Notes under the pieces: generated by a model
Seen by the model: the letters and a program-made list of their open reading frames with translations, nothing else
Databases searched by the model: none
What the model was told of the DNA's origin: nothing
Position numbers and translations under genes: made by a program
Shown: positions 33,867 through 41,421 of the stretch, in pieces
Position numbering within the stretch: position 1 is the stretch's first letter
Layout of the letters: each line of letters opens with the position of its first letter
Source: an uncultured Prevotellaceae bacterium
GTDB taxonomy: Bacteria > Bacteroidota > Bacteroidia > Bacteroidales > Bacteroidaceae
DNA: 64,000 nucleotides
Direction: 5' to 3'
Assembly (NCBI GenBank): GCA_902769705.1
Contig: CACXPX010000021.1
Coordinates: 23,772-87,771, forward strand

Positions 33867-34058
33867 ATGGAAGAGATGAAATACGAAGAGGCTGTGCATC
33901 AGTTGGAGGAGATTGTGCAGAAAATGGAAAACGGCGAATACAGTATTGACGAAATCGCTGTGCAGTTGCAAACCGCACAGCGACTCATCAAGTTATGCAA
34001 GGACAAACTGACCAAGACAGAACTAGAAATCCAGAAGATTCAGGCCGAATGCGAATGA
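33867..34058 (+). CDS. xseB: exodeoxyribonuclease VII small subunit
   Basis: 63-aa helical protein that binds along the large subunit. The signature MKYEEAVHQLEEIVQKMENGEYSIDE and the following LIKLCKDKLTKTELEIQKI match XseB, and the length is normal. It lies 61 bases behind xseA, as in many Bacteroidetes. Confidence 0.92.
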   Translation: MEEMKYEEAVHQLEEIVQKMENGEYSIDEIAVQLQTAQRLIKLCKDKLTKTELEIQKIQAECE

Positions 34059-34076
34059 TAGGTCGGCCTTAGGCGA

Positions 34077-34835
34077 TTAGAAGTAGAGCCCCACGGCAAA
34101 CGACTTGAACTCAGGTCCCTTGTCTTTCTTCAGCACGCTCATCGGAGAGTACTTGAAATAGATGCCGCCGCCCTTGCAGAAATGCACGATACCCATCAAA
34201 TCAACTGTGAAAGGTCGTTGGCCAATCTTTCTTGTGGACTGATCTGTCTCAATATCTCCTTGTTCATAATAGTTGTGAATTCGGGCGTAATAGTTCCAGT
34301 TCAGTTGGGCACCCAGGGAAATGGCAAAGTTCTTGCAGAATTCTTGCTTGACGAACAGAGGCATGGCGAGAGCTGTGGTGTGGATGTTAGAGGAGAAATC
34401 ATCGAGATTGGCTTCTGGGTGCAACACGCCAATCACATTACTCACCTTGTAGAATCCGAGATCATGCCCCTTCAGGGTATAGCTGCGCCAATTGAATCCC
34501 AAACCAGCAGAGAGAGTTGTCTTTGAGTTCTTCGGTGTGTAATCATATTGCATCACCGTCCAATTGATTTCCCATGAACGGAATGGAGCGAACTCCACTT
34601 CTTTTGGGACACCTGTGGGGATGTTGACACCTACAGCAAAGTGCATCGACCAGCGGTCGTCCTCATCCTTGCCCTTGCCAATCTTCACACCACCATCAGT
34701 TGACAAATCATCATCATCGTCATTTACAAAAGACGTTTCCGGATTAGCATCGTTCAGATAAACACTCTCATCCTTTTCTTCGGCATTGGCCGTCAAACCG
34801 ACAGCCAGCAATGCCATTACAAGCAGTTTTTTCAT
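34077..34835 (-). CDS. outer-membrane beta-barrel protein, unknown function
   Basis: 252 aa with a signal peptide (MKKLLVMALLAVGLTANA) and a very acidic linker (NDDDDDLSTDGG, residues 37-48). From about 60 on, alternating hydrophobic and aromatic strands (WSMHFAVGVNIP, WEINWTVMQYDYTP, TLSAGLGFNWRSYTL, FAISLGAQLNWNYYARI, FTVDLMGIVHF) end in the aromatic residue of FAVGLYF, as in small outer-membrane barrels of the PorT/OmpA-like type. Function is unknown. It is a single gene, convergent with xseB (18-base gap), with its own promoter. Confidence 0.7.
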   Translation of the reverse strand: MKKLLVMALLAVGLTANAEEKDESVYLNDANPETSFVNDDDDDLSTDGGVKIGKGKDEDDRWSMHFAVGVNIPTGVPKEVEFAPFRSWEINWTVMQYDYTPKNSKTTLSAGLGFNWRSYTLKGHDLGFYKVSNVIGVLHPEANLDDFSSNIHTTALAMPLFVKQEFCKNFAISLGAQLNWNYYARIHNYYEQGDIETDQSTRKIGQRPFTVDLMGIVHFCKGGGIYFKYSPMSVLKKDKGPEFKSFAVGLYF

Positions 34836-34898
34836 CTTACCTTATTTTATGGTTAACACTTCTAGTTTATGCTGATAATTCTCAAGTTATTACTTGGG

Positions 34899-34929
34899 CA
34901 AAGATAGACAATTCCCAGCAAACCGACAA
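34899..34929 (-). promoter_or_regulatory. promoter of the outer-membrane barrel gene
   Basis: On the minus strand TATCTTTG (34899-34906) follows TTG (34927-34929) with a 20-base spacer; the leader is about 57 bases. Confidence 0.75.
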
Positions 34930-34966
34930 GAAAAGCTAGGGAAAAGTGATTTTTCGTTAGAAAATG

Positions 34967-34997
34967 TTGCTCAAACGCGAGAATTTGTTTACTTTTG
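34967..34997 (+). promoter_or_regulatory. promoter of ilvE
   Basis: TTG (34967-34969), 20 bases, TACTTTTG (34990-34997). It is divergent from the promoter at 34899-34929, and the leader to the ATG at 35036 is about 32 bases. Confidence 0.75.
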
Positions 34998-35035
34998 CAA
35001 GCAAATTTTAGACAAAATCATTAAATTGTTTTTAG

Positions 35036-36058
35036 ATGAAAGATTTGGATTGGGGTAGTCTGTCGTTCGGCTACATGAAGACCGACTACAATGTACGTTG
35101 TTACTACCGCGATGGAAAATGGGGCGAGATTGAGGTCTGCTCCGATGAGTATCTGAAACTGCACATGGCTGCCACGTGTCTGCACTATGGACAAGAGGCT
35201 TTCGAGGGTTTGAAGGCTTATCGTTGTCCTGACGGCAAGGTGCGTGTATTCCGCATGGAAGAGAATGCTGCCCGTCTGCAAAGCACGTGTCGTGGCATCT
35301 TGATGCCTGAACTGCCTACGGAGCTTTTCTGTGAGATGGTGAAGAAGGTTGTGCGTTTGAACCAAGAGTACATCCCGACTTACGAGAGCGGTGCTACGCT
35401 TTACATCCGCCCGCTGCTCATTGGAACCAGCGCTCAAGTGGGTGTGCATCCTGCAAAGGAATACATGTTCCTGATTTTCGTGACTCCCGTAGGACCATAT
35501 TTCAAAGGTGGATTCGCCACAAACCCATATGTCATCATCCGCGATCACGACCGTTCGGCACCTCTCGGCACAGGTATATATAAGGTGGGTGGTAACTATG
35601 CCGCTAGCCTTTTGGCCAACAAGAAGGCCCATGACTTGGGTTATGCTTGCGAGTTCTATCTCGATGCTAAGGAGAAGAAGTTCATTGACGAGTGCGGTGC
35701 TGCTAATTTCTTCGGCATCAAGGACAATACATATGTCACACCGAAATCGACCAGCATTCTGCCTTCAATCACGAACAAGAGCCTGATGCAGGTGGCTGAA
35801 GACCTGGGTATGAAGGTTGAACGCCGCCCGATTCCCGAAGAGGAGTTGGCTACATTTGAGGAGGCTGGTGCTTGTGGAACGGCTGCCGTGATTTCGCCCA
35901 TCTCGCGCATCGACGATGTGGAGACCGGAAAGAGCTATGTCTTCAGCAAGGATGGCAAGCCCGGCCAACTCTCAAAGCGCCTCTATGACACGCTGCGTGG
36001 TATCCAATATGGCGAGATTGAGGACAAGCACGGTTGGACAACTGTGGTCATTGAGTAG
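35036..36058 (+). CDS. ilvE: branched-chain amino acid aminotransferase
   Basis: 340-aa PLP enzyme that makes or breaks down valine, leucine and isoleucine by transamination with glutamate. The PLP lysine is Lys183 in GIYKVGGNYAAS, and FEGLKAYR, RMEENAARL, YIRPLLIGTSAQVGV and EEAGACGTAAVISPI match the class IV fold and the long branch of IlvE. Length is normal. Single gene between its own promoter and a strong terminator. Confidence 0.95.
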   Translation: MKDLDWGSLSFGYMKTDYNVRCYYRDGKWGEIEVCSDEYLKLHMAATCLHYGQEAFEGLKAYRCPDGKVRVFRMEENAARLQSTCRGILMPELPTELFCEMVKKVVRLNQEYIPTYESGATLYIRPLLIGTSAQVGVHPAKEYMFLIFVTPVGPYFKGGFATNPYVIIRDHDRSAPLGTGIYKVGGNYAASLLANKKAHDLGYACEFYLDAKEKKFIDECGAANFFGIKDNTYVTPKSTSILPSITNKSLMQVAEDLGMKVERRPIPEEELATFEEAGACGTAAVISPISRIDDVETGKSYVFSKDGKPGQLSKRLYDTLRGIQYGEIEDKHGWTTVVIE

Positions 36059-36097
36059 AAGAAATAGCCTTAGAGGCATCCTTTGATAGAAAAAACA

Positions 36098-36141
36098 ACA
36101 AGCGTACTACCAAAATTATGGTGGTGCGCTTGTCGTTTTTT
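36098..36141 (+). terminator. rho-independent terminator of ilvE
   Basis: Two 15-base arms (36098-36112 and 36119-36133) pair with two mismatched positions around a 6-base loop, then CGTTTTTT follows. Confidence 0.85.
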
Positions 36142-36154
36142 GAGAAATAATGCG

Positions 36155-36162
36155 TATTTTTG
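36155..36162 (+). promoter_or_regulatory. promoter box before trmB
   Basis: TATTTTTG, 41 bases before the trmB start. The nearest TTG (36130-36132) is 22 bases upstream, slightly wide. Confidence 0.5.
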
Positions 36163-36202
36163 CATACGCTTAACAAACAAGGCATCTTGACATCAACTGA
36201 CT

Positions 36203-36973
36203 ATGGGCAAAGGAAAACTACAAAAATTCGCAGAAATGGAGACATTCCCCAATGTCTTCCAATATCCGTTCCGTGTGATGGAGAACACTTCTTTCGCGCT
36301 GAAAGGCCGTTGGCACGAGGACTATTTCAAGAACCAGAACCCCATTGTTCTTGAACTTGGTTGTGGAAAGGGCGAGTATACGGTAGAACTGGCACGGCTC
36401 TATCCGGATATGAACTTCATAGGAGTTGACATCAAGGGCGCCCGAATGTGGACGGGGGCGAAGATGGCGTTGGAGGAAGGACTGTCGAATGTGGCCTTTT
36501 TGCGTACGAATATCGAGATTATTGACCGTTTCTTCAGCGAAGGTGAGGTGCAAGAAATATGGTTGACGTTCAGCGATCCGCAGATGAAAAATGCCCATAA
36601 GCGTCTGACTTCCACTTTCTTCATGGAGCGTTATCGCAAGTTTCTGGCCGATGGAGGTGTCATTCATCTGAAGACAGACTCCAATTTCCTTTTTACCTAC
36701 ACCACGTTTATGGTTGCTGAGAACCATCTGCCTTTGCTTTTCCGCACCGAAGACCTTTACCATACAGATGGAATTGACGACGAGACACGGAAGATATTAG
36801 CTATTCGCACCTATTATGAATCGATGTGGATAGACCGCGGGCTTCCTATCCGTTATATGAAGTTCCGACTGCCCCACGAAGGTGTGTTGCAAGAGCCAGA
36901 CATCGAGATTGAACTCGATGAATATCGCAGTTATCATCGTCCGAAACGTAGTAGTTTGGAGAAAAGCAAGTAG
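36203..36973 (+). CDS. trmB: tRNA (guanine-N7-)-methyltransferase
   Basis: 256-aa class I SAM methyltransferase that makes m7G46 in tRNA. The SAM motif is [18 protein letters not shown] near residue 49, followed by [12 protein letters not shown], the hallmark [13 protein letters not shown] (usual form FPDPWPKKRHHKRR) and [10 protein letters not shown]. About 25 residues before the methylase core and a 40-residue tail make it a little long, as in other Bacteroidetes. Single gene. Confidence 0.93.
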   Translation: MGKGKLQKFAEMETFPNVFQYPFRVMENTSFALKGRWHEDYFKNQNPIVLELGCGKGEYTVELARLYPDMNFIGVDIKGARMWTGAKMALEEGLSNVAFLRTNIEIIDRFFSEGEVQEIWLTFSDPQMKNAHKRLTSTFFMERYRKFLADGGVIHLKTDSNFLFTYTTFMVAENHLPLLFRTEDLYHTDGIDDETRKILAIRTYYESMWIDRGLPIRYMKFRLPHEGVLQEPDIEIELDEYRSYHRPKRSSLEKSK

Positions 36974-37073
36974 TCTGCTCGCCAAAAACCTTAAAAGTTG
37001 TATACAAAAACGAAAGAAACAAAAAGAGTTGCATTTTTCGAAAGAAAAGTAGTGATTTCCAAAAAAATAAGTG

Positions 37074-37081
37074 TATATTTG
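37074..37081 (+). promoter_or_regulatory. promoter box of the candidate RNA locus
   Basis: TATATTTG followed by C, the same context as the gene promoters in this window. The expected transcript start is near 37088. No TTG at the best spacing. Confidence 0.5.
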
Positions 37082-37090
37082 CATACATAA

Positions 37091-37150
37091 ATGAGGGCAG
37101 GCTTATTGAAACTATTCTTCCTAACAGAGGTATTCAGTTTGTCTGACTAA
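37091..37150 (+). CDS. possible 19-aa leader peptide
   Basis: ATG to TAA frame just inside the candidate RNA, reading MRAGLLKLFFLTEVFSLSD. It is rich in Leu and Phe. Its position right after the predicted transcript start and before competing hairpins is what a leader peptide would have, but chance is a real alternative. Confidence 0.25.
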   Translation: MRAGLLKLFFLTEVFSLSD

Positions 37151-37190
37151 AAATAGAAAATATTAAATAGACATTTCAGGCGAAAGCCGA

Positions 37191-37222
37191 ATGAGGATAC
37201 CTCATCATTCGATGAGTTTTTT
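37191..37222 (+). terminator. terminator hairpin overlapping a rival hairpin
   Basis: CTCATC (37201-37206), loop ATTC, GATGAG (37211-37216), then TTTTTTAT. The overlapping alternative pairs ATGAGG (37191-37196) with CCTCAT (37200-37205), so only one of the two can form at a time. Confidence 0.6.
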
Positions 37223-37294
37223 ATATTAATTAGTCATGTGTGCCCGTGCTCGTGAGGAGCATGGTATGCAATCAAAAAGTTGAGTTAACTAGTT

Positions 37295-37330
37295 AGCACC
37301 TTGTCGGGAGACAAGGTGCTATTTTTATTT
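37295..37330 (+). terminator. strong terminator at the end of the RNA locus
   Basis: A perfect 11-bp stem (AGCACCTTGTC with GACAAGGTGCT) and GGGA tetraloop, followed by ATTTTTATTT. On the minus strand no T-run follows, so it serves plus-strand transcription. Confidence 0.8.
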
Positions 37331-37333
37331 CCA

Positions 37334-39496
37334 TTATTTAAGTGCAGGCTGTATTGGGAACAGATAGAACTTGCGATCGGCTTCGTAGTCAATCATCCAT
37401 TGGTCGACGATGATGTTCGGATCGAGTGCTTTGATAGAAAGCGTATGTGAACCCCAACCTAAATACACACGCACGGAATGTACGGCTTGTCCGCGCATCA
37501 CTTGTTGCTTCCAACCGTCAGAGCGATAAGGCTCGTTCAGCGAAATGACTTGTGGGTTTTCTCCATCAATGCTCACCGCATAGCGAGTGGCACCGCCATT
37601 GCTGGCATTAGTGGGAATGGTGGCTATGCGCAAGATGGCCTCTCCGCGTTTGTCGATGTTGAACTTGAAGTCCATTTGTCCGTCCTTGGGCAAGGCGATG
37701 GCTTTCATGCTATGGCCCAGCATTTCGATGGGTGTGACGCCCGTAGTGGCTGCCGAATAGTCGCAAGCATTCCTGACGATACAAATTCCCTGCTTCAGTT
37801 TGGCTTGGTATTTCTCAGGTGCCCCATATTTCTGGATTTCCTCCTCGTTGAGCCGGTCGGGTAGGGCGGGCTCGCTGAAGACGGGAAGAGCTCGTGGGGC
37901 CATGCTCATGATGTTGTGCCACTTCCCACCGGCCATCTTTTGGTTGTAGTGGGCCGTGAGTTGTTGGATTTCGCGATAAGCATTGATGCTGCGGGCTGCC
38001 GATTCAAGAGCTTCGTCGTCGATGTGGAACGACTGTGGGCGTGCCAACAGACGCGACTCTTGTGCTTCCAGATGCTTCACGGCCATAGCTGCGGCTCCGT
38101 AAACAGGATATTTGATGGCAGCGAAGAAGGCGTCTTTCAGTTCTGGACGGATGTTTTTCTCGGCATTGTCCACCATTTTCTTGATTCTCTGGAAATCAGC
38201 CAGATAGCGTTCGAGTTCGTTTCCAAAGGCCAATGCGTCGAATTCGGTATTGCTTACAGGCGAAAATCCACGGTCGTACGTACGTTTGTCCAAATCCACT
38301 TGGCTCCATCCCATGAACTCGGGACGCCGATTACCCGTGAGCCTGTAGAACTCTGTCATAGCAGGCAACAACTGATCTCCCACCTCTTTGCCAAACTGTT
38401 GCCTCAGCCAAGCCAGCAAATGCTCTTGCACGGTGTTCGCATGTACATATTCTATATTCCAAGCCATGTCCATGAAGAGCGACAACCCATAGGCGGCAAC
38501 CTTCGGATTATGAACTTCAGCAATCCACATGCTTTTCGCCCCCATATCGTAGGCGGTTCGCATCTCGTTGTAGATGAGGCCTGGTTGCGTGGTTGAAAGC
38601 CACAAGTAGTCGTGCGGTTGGCCTTGTGCGCTCAGGTGGTAGCAGACGCCTATTCCACCCTTCCGACGTTCGTTTGGTTCCTCGGATATGCGAGGCAGAT
38701 AGCCATAATTGTCATCGCTAATAGACATTGCCACATCGTTGGGCAAACGGCTGCTACTGCCCACGACGATGTCACACGAATCTGCCACTTCACGGTTGCC
38801 TTTTACTCTTGCAAAGGCAGTCGTTCCCTCGCCCGAAGCTGGCCAAATCATGTTGGCACGTAGGCGGAGCAACAGTTCGAAAATCTTCTTGTAGGTGCGA
38901 GGCCCGATGTCGCCTTTCCTCAGGCGGGTGTCCATGCGCTCGTGCGCCCAAGGACGGAGGCTCCAGTCTTCGTTGTTCAGAGAGATGCCTCGCCACGCAA
39001 CTGCGGGCGACTGGATGGTCTTGAAATTATCCGACATCACAAGTCGGTTCTGATGCTCGGGCTTCACATCACCCCACCACACCCACGGCGAGACACCTGC
39101 CAGACGCGACAGTTCGAGGATTCCGTAGGCCGTACCACGCCCATCGCTACCCATGACCACAATCCGCCTGTCGTGCACACCGATGTAGAATGTTTCCTTT
39201 TTGGCGATAATCTGCTCGTAGGGCAGGCGTTGTTTGCTCAGTTTCTTGAATTCCTTGTTCGAGAGTTGGTCTAATTCAATAATCTGGATAATGCCTTTTC
39301 CGCTATTCTCAATCTTCCTTCCCGTCACAGCCATCATGTCGCTGTTGAACATGTCGAGGGCAACCTCAACAACGGGCGACAACTTCAGTTGGCGGGTATA
39401 GCTCACGGCGTGTTGCCCATCGAACCACACCACGGTGCTCCAGGCGTGGCTGCACAAGGTCAAAAACGCAGCGCAAGCAAGTGCTCTTAATTTCAT
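37334..39496 (-). CDS. GH115-like alpha-glucuronidase with an internal deletion
   Basis: 720-aa exported protein (signal peptide ending near ACAAFLTLCSHAWS). Family marks are GSDGRGTAYGILELSRLAGVSPWVWWGD (about 116-143), WRGISLNNEDWSLRPWA (168-184), TYKKIFELLLRLRANMIWPA (201-220), then DDNYGYLPRI, GGIGVCYHLSAQGQPHDYLWL and GLSLFMDMAWN. GH115 enzymes cut 4-O-methyl-glucuronic acid from xylan or related acids from arabinogalactan and are usually 800-1000 aa. Here GSSS (about residue 247) is joined directly to LPNDVAMSISDDN. Other members have roughly 100 residues between these points, including the GMRG-type active-site segment. The enzyme may be inactive or altered. The C-terminal half carries a sandwich domain. 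Confidence 0.75.
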   Translation of the reverse strand: MKLRALACAAFLTLCSHAWSTVVWFDGQHAVSYTRQLKLSPVVEVALDMFNSDMMAVTGRKIENSGKGIIQIIELDQLSNKEFKKLSKQRLPYEQIIAKKETFYIGVHDRRIVVMGSDGRGTAYGILELSRLAGVSPWVWWGDVKPEHQNRLVMSDNFKTIQSPAVAWRGISLNNEDWSLRPWAHERMDTRLRKGDIGPRTYKKIFELLLRLRANMIWPASGEGTTAFARVKGNREVADSCDIVVGSSSRLPNDVAMSISDDNYGYLPRISEEPNERRKGGIGVCYHLSAQGQPHDYLWLSTTQPGLIYNEMRTAYDMGAKSMWIAEVHNPKVAAYGLSLFMDMAWNIEYVHANTVQEHLLAWLRQQFGKEVGDQLLPAMTEFYRLTGNRRPEFMGWSQVDLDKRTYDRGFSPVSNTEFDALAFGNELERYLADFQRIKKMVDNAEKNIRPELKDAFFAAIKYPVYGAAAMAVKHLEAQESRLLARPQSFHIDDEALESAARSINAYREIQQLTAHYNQKMAGGKWHNIMSMAPRALPVFSEPALPDRLNEEEIQKYGAPEKYQAKLKQGICIVRNACDYSAATTGVTPIEMLGHSMKAIALPKDGQMDFKFNIDKRGEAILRIATIPTNASNGGATRYAVSIDGENPQVISLNEPYRSDGWKQQVMRGQAVHSVRVYLGWGSHTLSIKALDPNIIVDQWMIDYEADRKFYLFPIQPALK

Positions 39497-39544
39497 ATTC
39501 TTAGTTTTTGAGTTATGAAGTAGTCAAGTTTTGACTTTAAAATG

Positions 39545-39552
39545 CAAATATA
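39545..39552 (-). promoter_or_regulatory. promoter box of the GH115 gene
   Basis: TATATTTG on the minus strand, 49 bases before the start at 39496; divergent from the box at 39566-39573. Confidence 0.5.
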
Positions 39553-39565
39553 CAAATTATTTTGC

Positions 39566-39573
39566 TAACTTTG
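39566..39573 (+). promoter_or_regulatory. promoter box of the Mrp gene
   Basis: TAACTTTG followed by C on the plus strand. It would give a leader of about 155 bases before the ATG at 39735, holding two tiny open frames (39604-39633, 9 codons; 39635-39661, 8 codons). Confidence 0.45.
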
Positions 39574-39734
39574 CATCTTGAAATACTTAAAAACTCATAA
39601 ACAATGAGTGAAAGAGTAAACAATAAGCGTTGAGATGTTTAGTACGGCAGTTCACACTTAGTACACCATACATGTACTGGATTGAAACAGCTGTTATGAA
39701 CAAATAAAAGCAAATATATAACAAAAGAAAAGAC

Positions 39735-40835
39735 ATGACCCTATATCCCAAACTGATTATTGACGCGCTGGCAACTGTCACCTACGCAGGCACGAAGAAG
39801 AACCTTGTGGAGAGCAACATGGTGGCCGACACGCCCAGCATCAATGGAAATCATGTGCGCGTAGTGCTCGAATTCCCGCGTGAAACCGACCCTTTCTTGA
39901 AGTCAACTGTCAAGGCTGCTGAGGCTGCCATTCACTATCATTGCGGAAAAGACGTGGAGGTGGAAATCCTGACAGAGTTCCGTTCGAAGCCCCGTCCTGA
40001 AGTGGACAAGTTGCTTCCGCAAGTGAAGAACATTGTTGCTGTGAGTTCTGGCAAGGGCGGAGTGGGCAAGAGCACCGTAGCAGCCAATCTTGCCATTGCT
40101 TTGGCTCGCCTTGGCTATCGCGTGGGATTGCTCGATACCGATATCTTCGGCCCGTCTGTGCCCAAAATGTTCGGTGTTGAGGATGCTCGTCCCTATGCCG
40201 TTGAGGTGGACGGCCGCCAACTCATCGAGCCTATCGAGCAATATGGAGTCCGTCTGCTTTCCATTGGATTCTTCGTCAATCCCGACACGGCAACACTTTG
40301 GCGTGGTGGAATGGCCACATCAGCGTTGAAGCAGCTCATTGCCGATGCCAACTGGGGAGAACTCGACTATTTCATTCTCGACACGCCTCCAGGCACCAGC
40401 GACATTCATCTCACGCTGTTGCAGACACTTGCCATTACGGGCGCCATCATCGTTTCCACGCCTCAGGATGTGGCACTTGCCGATGCACGGAAGGGCATTG
40501 ATATGTATAGGAACGAGAAAGTGAATGTTCCGATTCTTGGATTGGTGGAGAACATGGCATGGTTCACGCCCGCCGAACTGCCTGAGAACCGATACTATAT
40601 CTTCGGTCGTGAAGGTTGTCGCCGACTTGCCGAGGAGATGAACGTTCCTCTGTTGGCGCAGATTCCGTTGGTGCAGAGCATTTGCGAAAATGGCGACAAT
40701 GGAACGCCTGCCGCCCTTCATGCCGACACGATGACAGGACAAGCCTTTCTCGCATTTGCTCAGTCGGTTGTTACGGTGGTGAATCGCCGCAATCGTGAGC
40801 TGCCACGCACGGAGATTGTAGGAACGGGAGAGTGA
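39735..40835 (+). CDS. Mrp/NBP35 family iron-sulfur carrier ATPase
   Basis: 366-aa cytoplasmic P-loop ATPase (Mrp/ApbC) that binds and transfers iron-sulfur clusters. An N-terminal MIP18/DUF59-like domain (residues 1-85) precedes the deviant Walker A SSGKGGVGKST at about 104-114. Further motifs are GLLDTDIFGPSVPKMFG, LDYFILDTPPGTSDIHLTL and STPQDVALADARKGI. The C-terminal CxxC that many Mrp proteins use to bridge a cluster is not seen where expected: the segment reads YYIFGREGCRRLAEE with a single Cys. Single gene, with the locus 3 repeat array 11 bases behind it. Confidence 0.9.
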   Translation: MTLYPKLIIDALATVTYAGTKKNLVESNMVADTPSINGNHVRVVLEFPRETDPFLKSTVKAAEAAIHYHCGKDVEVEILTEFRSKPRPEVDKLLPQVKNIVAVSSGKGGVGKSTVAANLAIALARLGYRVGLLDTDIFGPSVPKMFGVEDARPYAVEVDGRQLIEPIEQYGVRLLSIGFFVNPDTATLWRGGMATSALKQLIADANWGELDYFILDTPPGTSDIHLTLLQTLAITGAIIVSTPQDVALADARKGIDMYRNEKVNVPILGLVENMAWFTPAELPENRYYIFGREGCRRLAEEMNVPLLAQIPLVQSICENGDNGTPAALHADTMTGQAFLAFAQSVVTVVNRRNRELPRTEIVGTGE

Positions 40836-40846
40836 TTTAATAGGCT

Positions 40847-40956
40847 CAAAGACCACTTCTGACCGCCTCAATGGATATCTCTGACACGATTAAAGCTATG
40901 CTTTGAGGGGCCCAGAAGCCACATGTGCGGCCTTCAAAGACCACCTCTGACAAAGC
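40847..40956. repeat. 22-bp phased array, locus 3 (five units)
   Basis: Units begin at 40847, 40869, 40891, 40913 and 40935. The words at 3-13 include AAGACCACTTC, ATGGATATCTC, AAGCTATGCTT, GAAGCCACATG and AAGACCACCTC. The third word recurs at locus 5, and the fourth is a reverse-complement form of the locus 1 word. TGAC at 14-17 is present in units 1, 2 and 5. The remainder of the 587-base gap to 41422 holds AT-rich sequence and the GGACAATT elements listed separately. Confidence 0.8.
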
Positions 40957-41094
40957 GTTCTGATGCACTTCGAAAACGAGGCGCCCCTCTTCGGAAAATG
41001 GTGGTCACGAGCCATTTCATGCAATTATCGGCACCGAACAGTCACTTTTCAGCCCCCTCCGAAAAAGGCATTTTCGGGCTCAGAAACCATGCGT

Positions 41095-41127
41095 GGGACA
41101 ATTAGGACAATTGGACATGTCTTTTTT
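41095..41127 (+). repeat. GGACAATT-type element, degenerate third copy
   Basis: Related to the perfect pair at 41387-41418 and 44016-44047: GGGACAATTAGGACAATTGG followed by ACATGTC and six T. Same orientation as the copy at 44016. Confidence 0.6.
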
Positions 41128-41174
41128 CTACGTTCCACTTTTCAAATTCCCGCGCAAGTGGTTGATTATCAACT

Positions 41175-41275
41175 ACTTAAAATAATTATTTAATAATAAT
41201 TAATATTAATTATATATATATTAACATATATATTATTATTATATATATTATATGTATAGATGTATAGATAGATAC
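41175..41275. repeat. AT-only simple-sequence tract
   Basis: About 100 bases almost entirely A and T, with TATATA and ATTATT runs and a TAGA-rich end. No gene is visible in it; the minus-strand frame that is open here is low-complexity. Confidence 0.6.
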
Positions 41276-41386
41276 TGATGTTTCTATCTCTATTTTCAGC
41301 TGAAAAAACAACCATTTTTGAAAGCCCCTTTTCGGGCGTTGGGCAAAAAGATTGGGCATTGGACAGGGGGGATTTTCCGAGCGTGT

Positions 41387-41418
41387 AAAAAACGCACTGT
41401 CCATTGTCCCAATTGTCC
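41387..41418 (-). repeat. 32-bp repeat, minus-strand copy (inverted partner of 44016-44047)
   Basis: Read on the minus strand it starts GGACAATTGGGACAATGG and ends in GTGCG plus six T. It is identical over 32 bases to the plus-strand copy at 44016-44047. It lies 3 bases beyond the stop codon of the second permease gene, where its T-run could help end transcription. Confidence 0.85.
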
Positions 41419-41421
41419 CAA

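Larger units (their letters stand above)
37088..37330 (+). ncRNA. candidate structured non-coding RNA or attenuator-like transcript
   Basis: A stretch of about 240 bases between trmB and the opposite-facing GH115 gene holds a promoter box, a 19-codon open frame (37091-37150), a GGC-GAAA-GCC tetraloop hairpin (37179-37188), two mutually exclusive hairpins near 37191-37216, a U-run, another hairpin around a GTGA loop (about 37245-37265) and a perfect terminator at 37295-37330. No plus-strand gene follows for 2.4 kb. It could be a regulatory RNA such as a 6S-type RNA, but I cannot assign it to a known family. Confidence 0.5.

Noticed and set aside
37334-39496. GH115 gene as a frameshifted pseudogene
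   Set aside because: The reading frame is continuous from signal peptide to stop; the missing block is an in-frame deletion.
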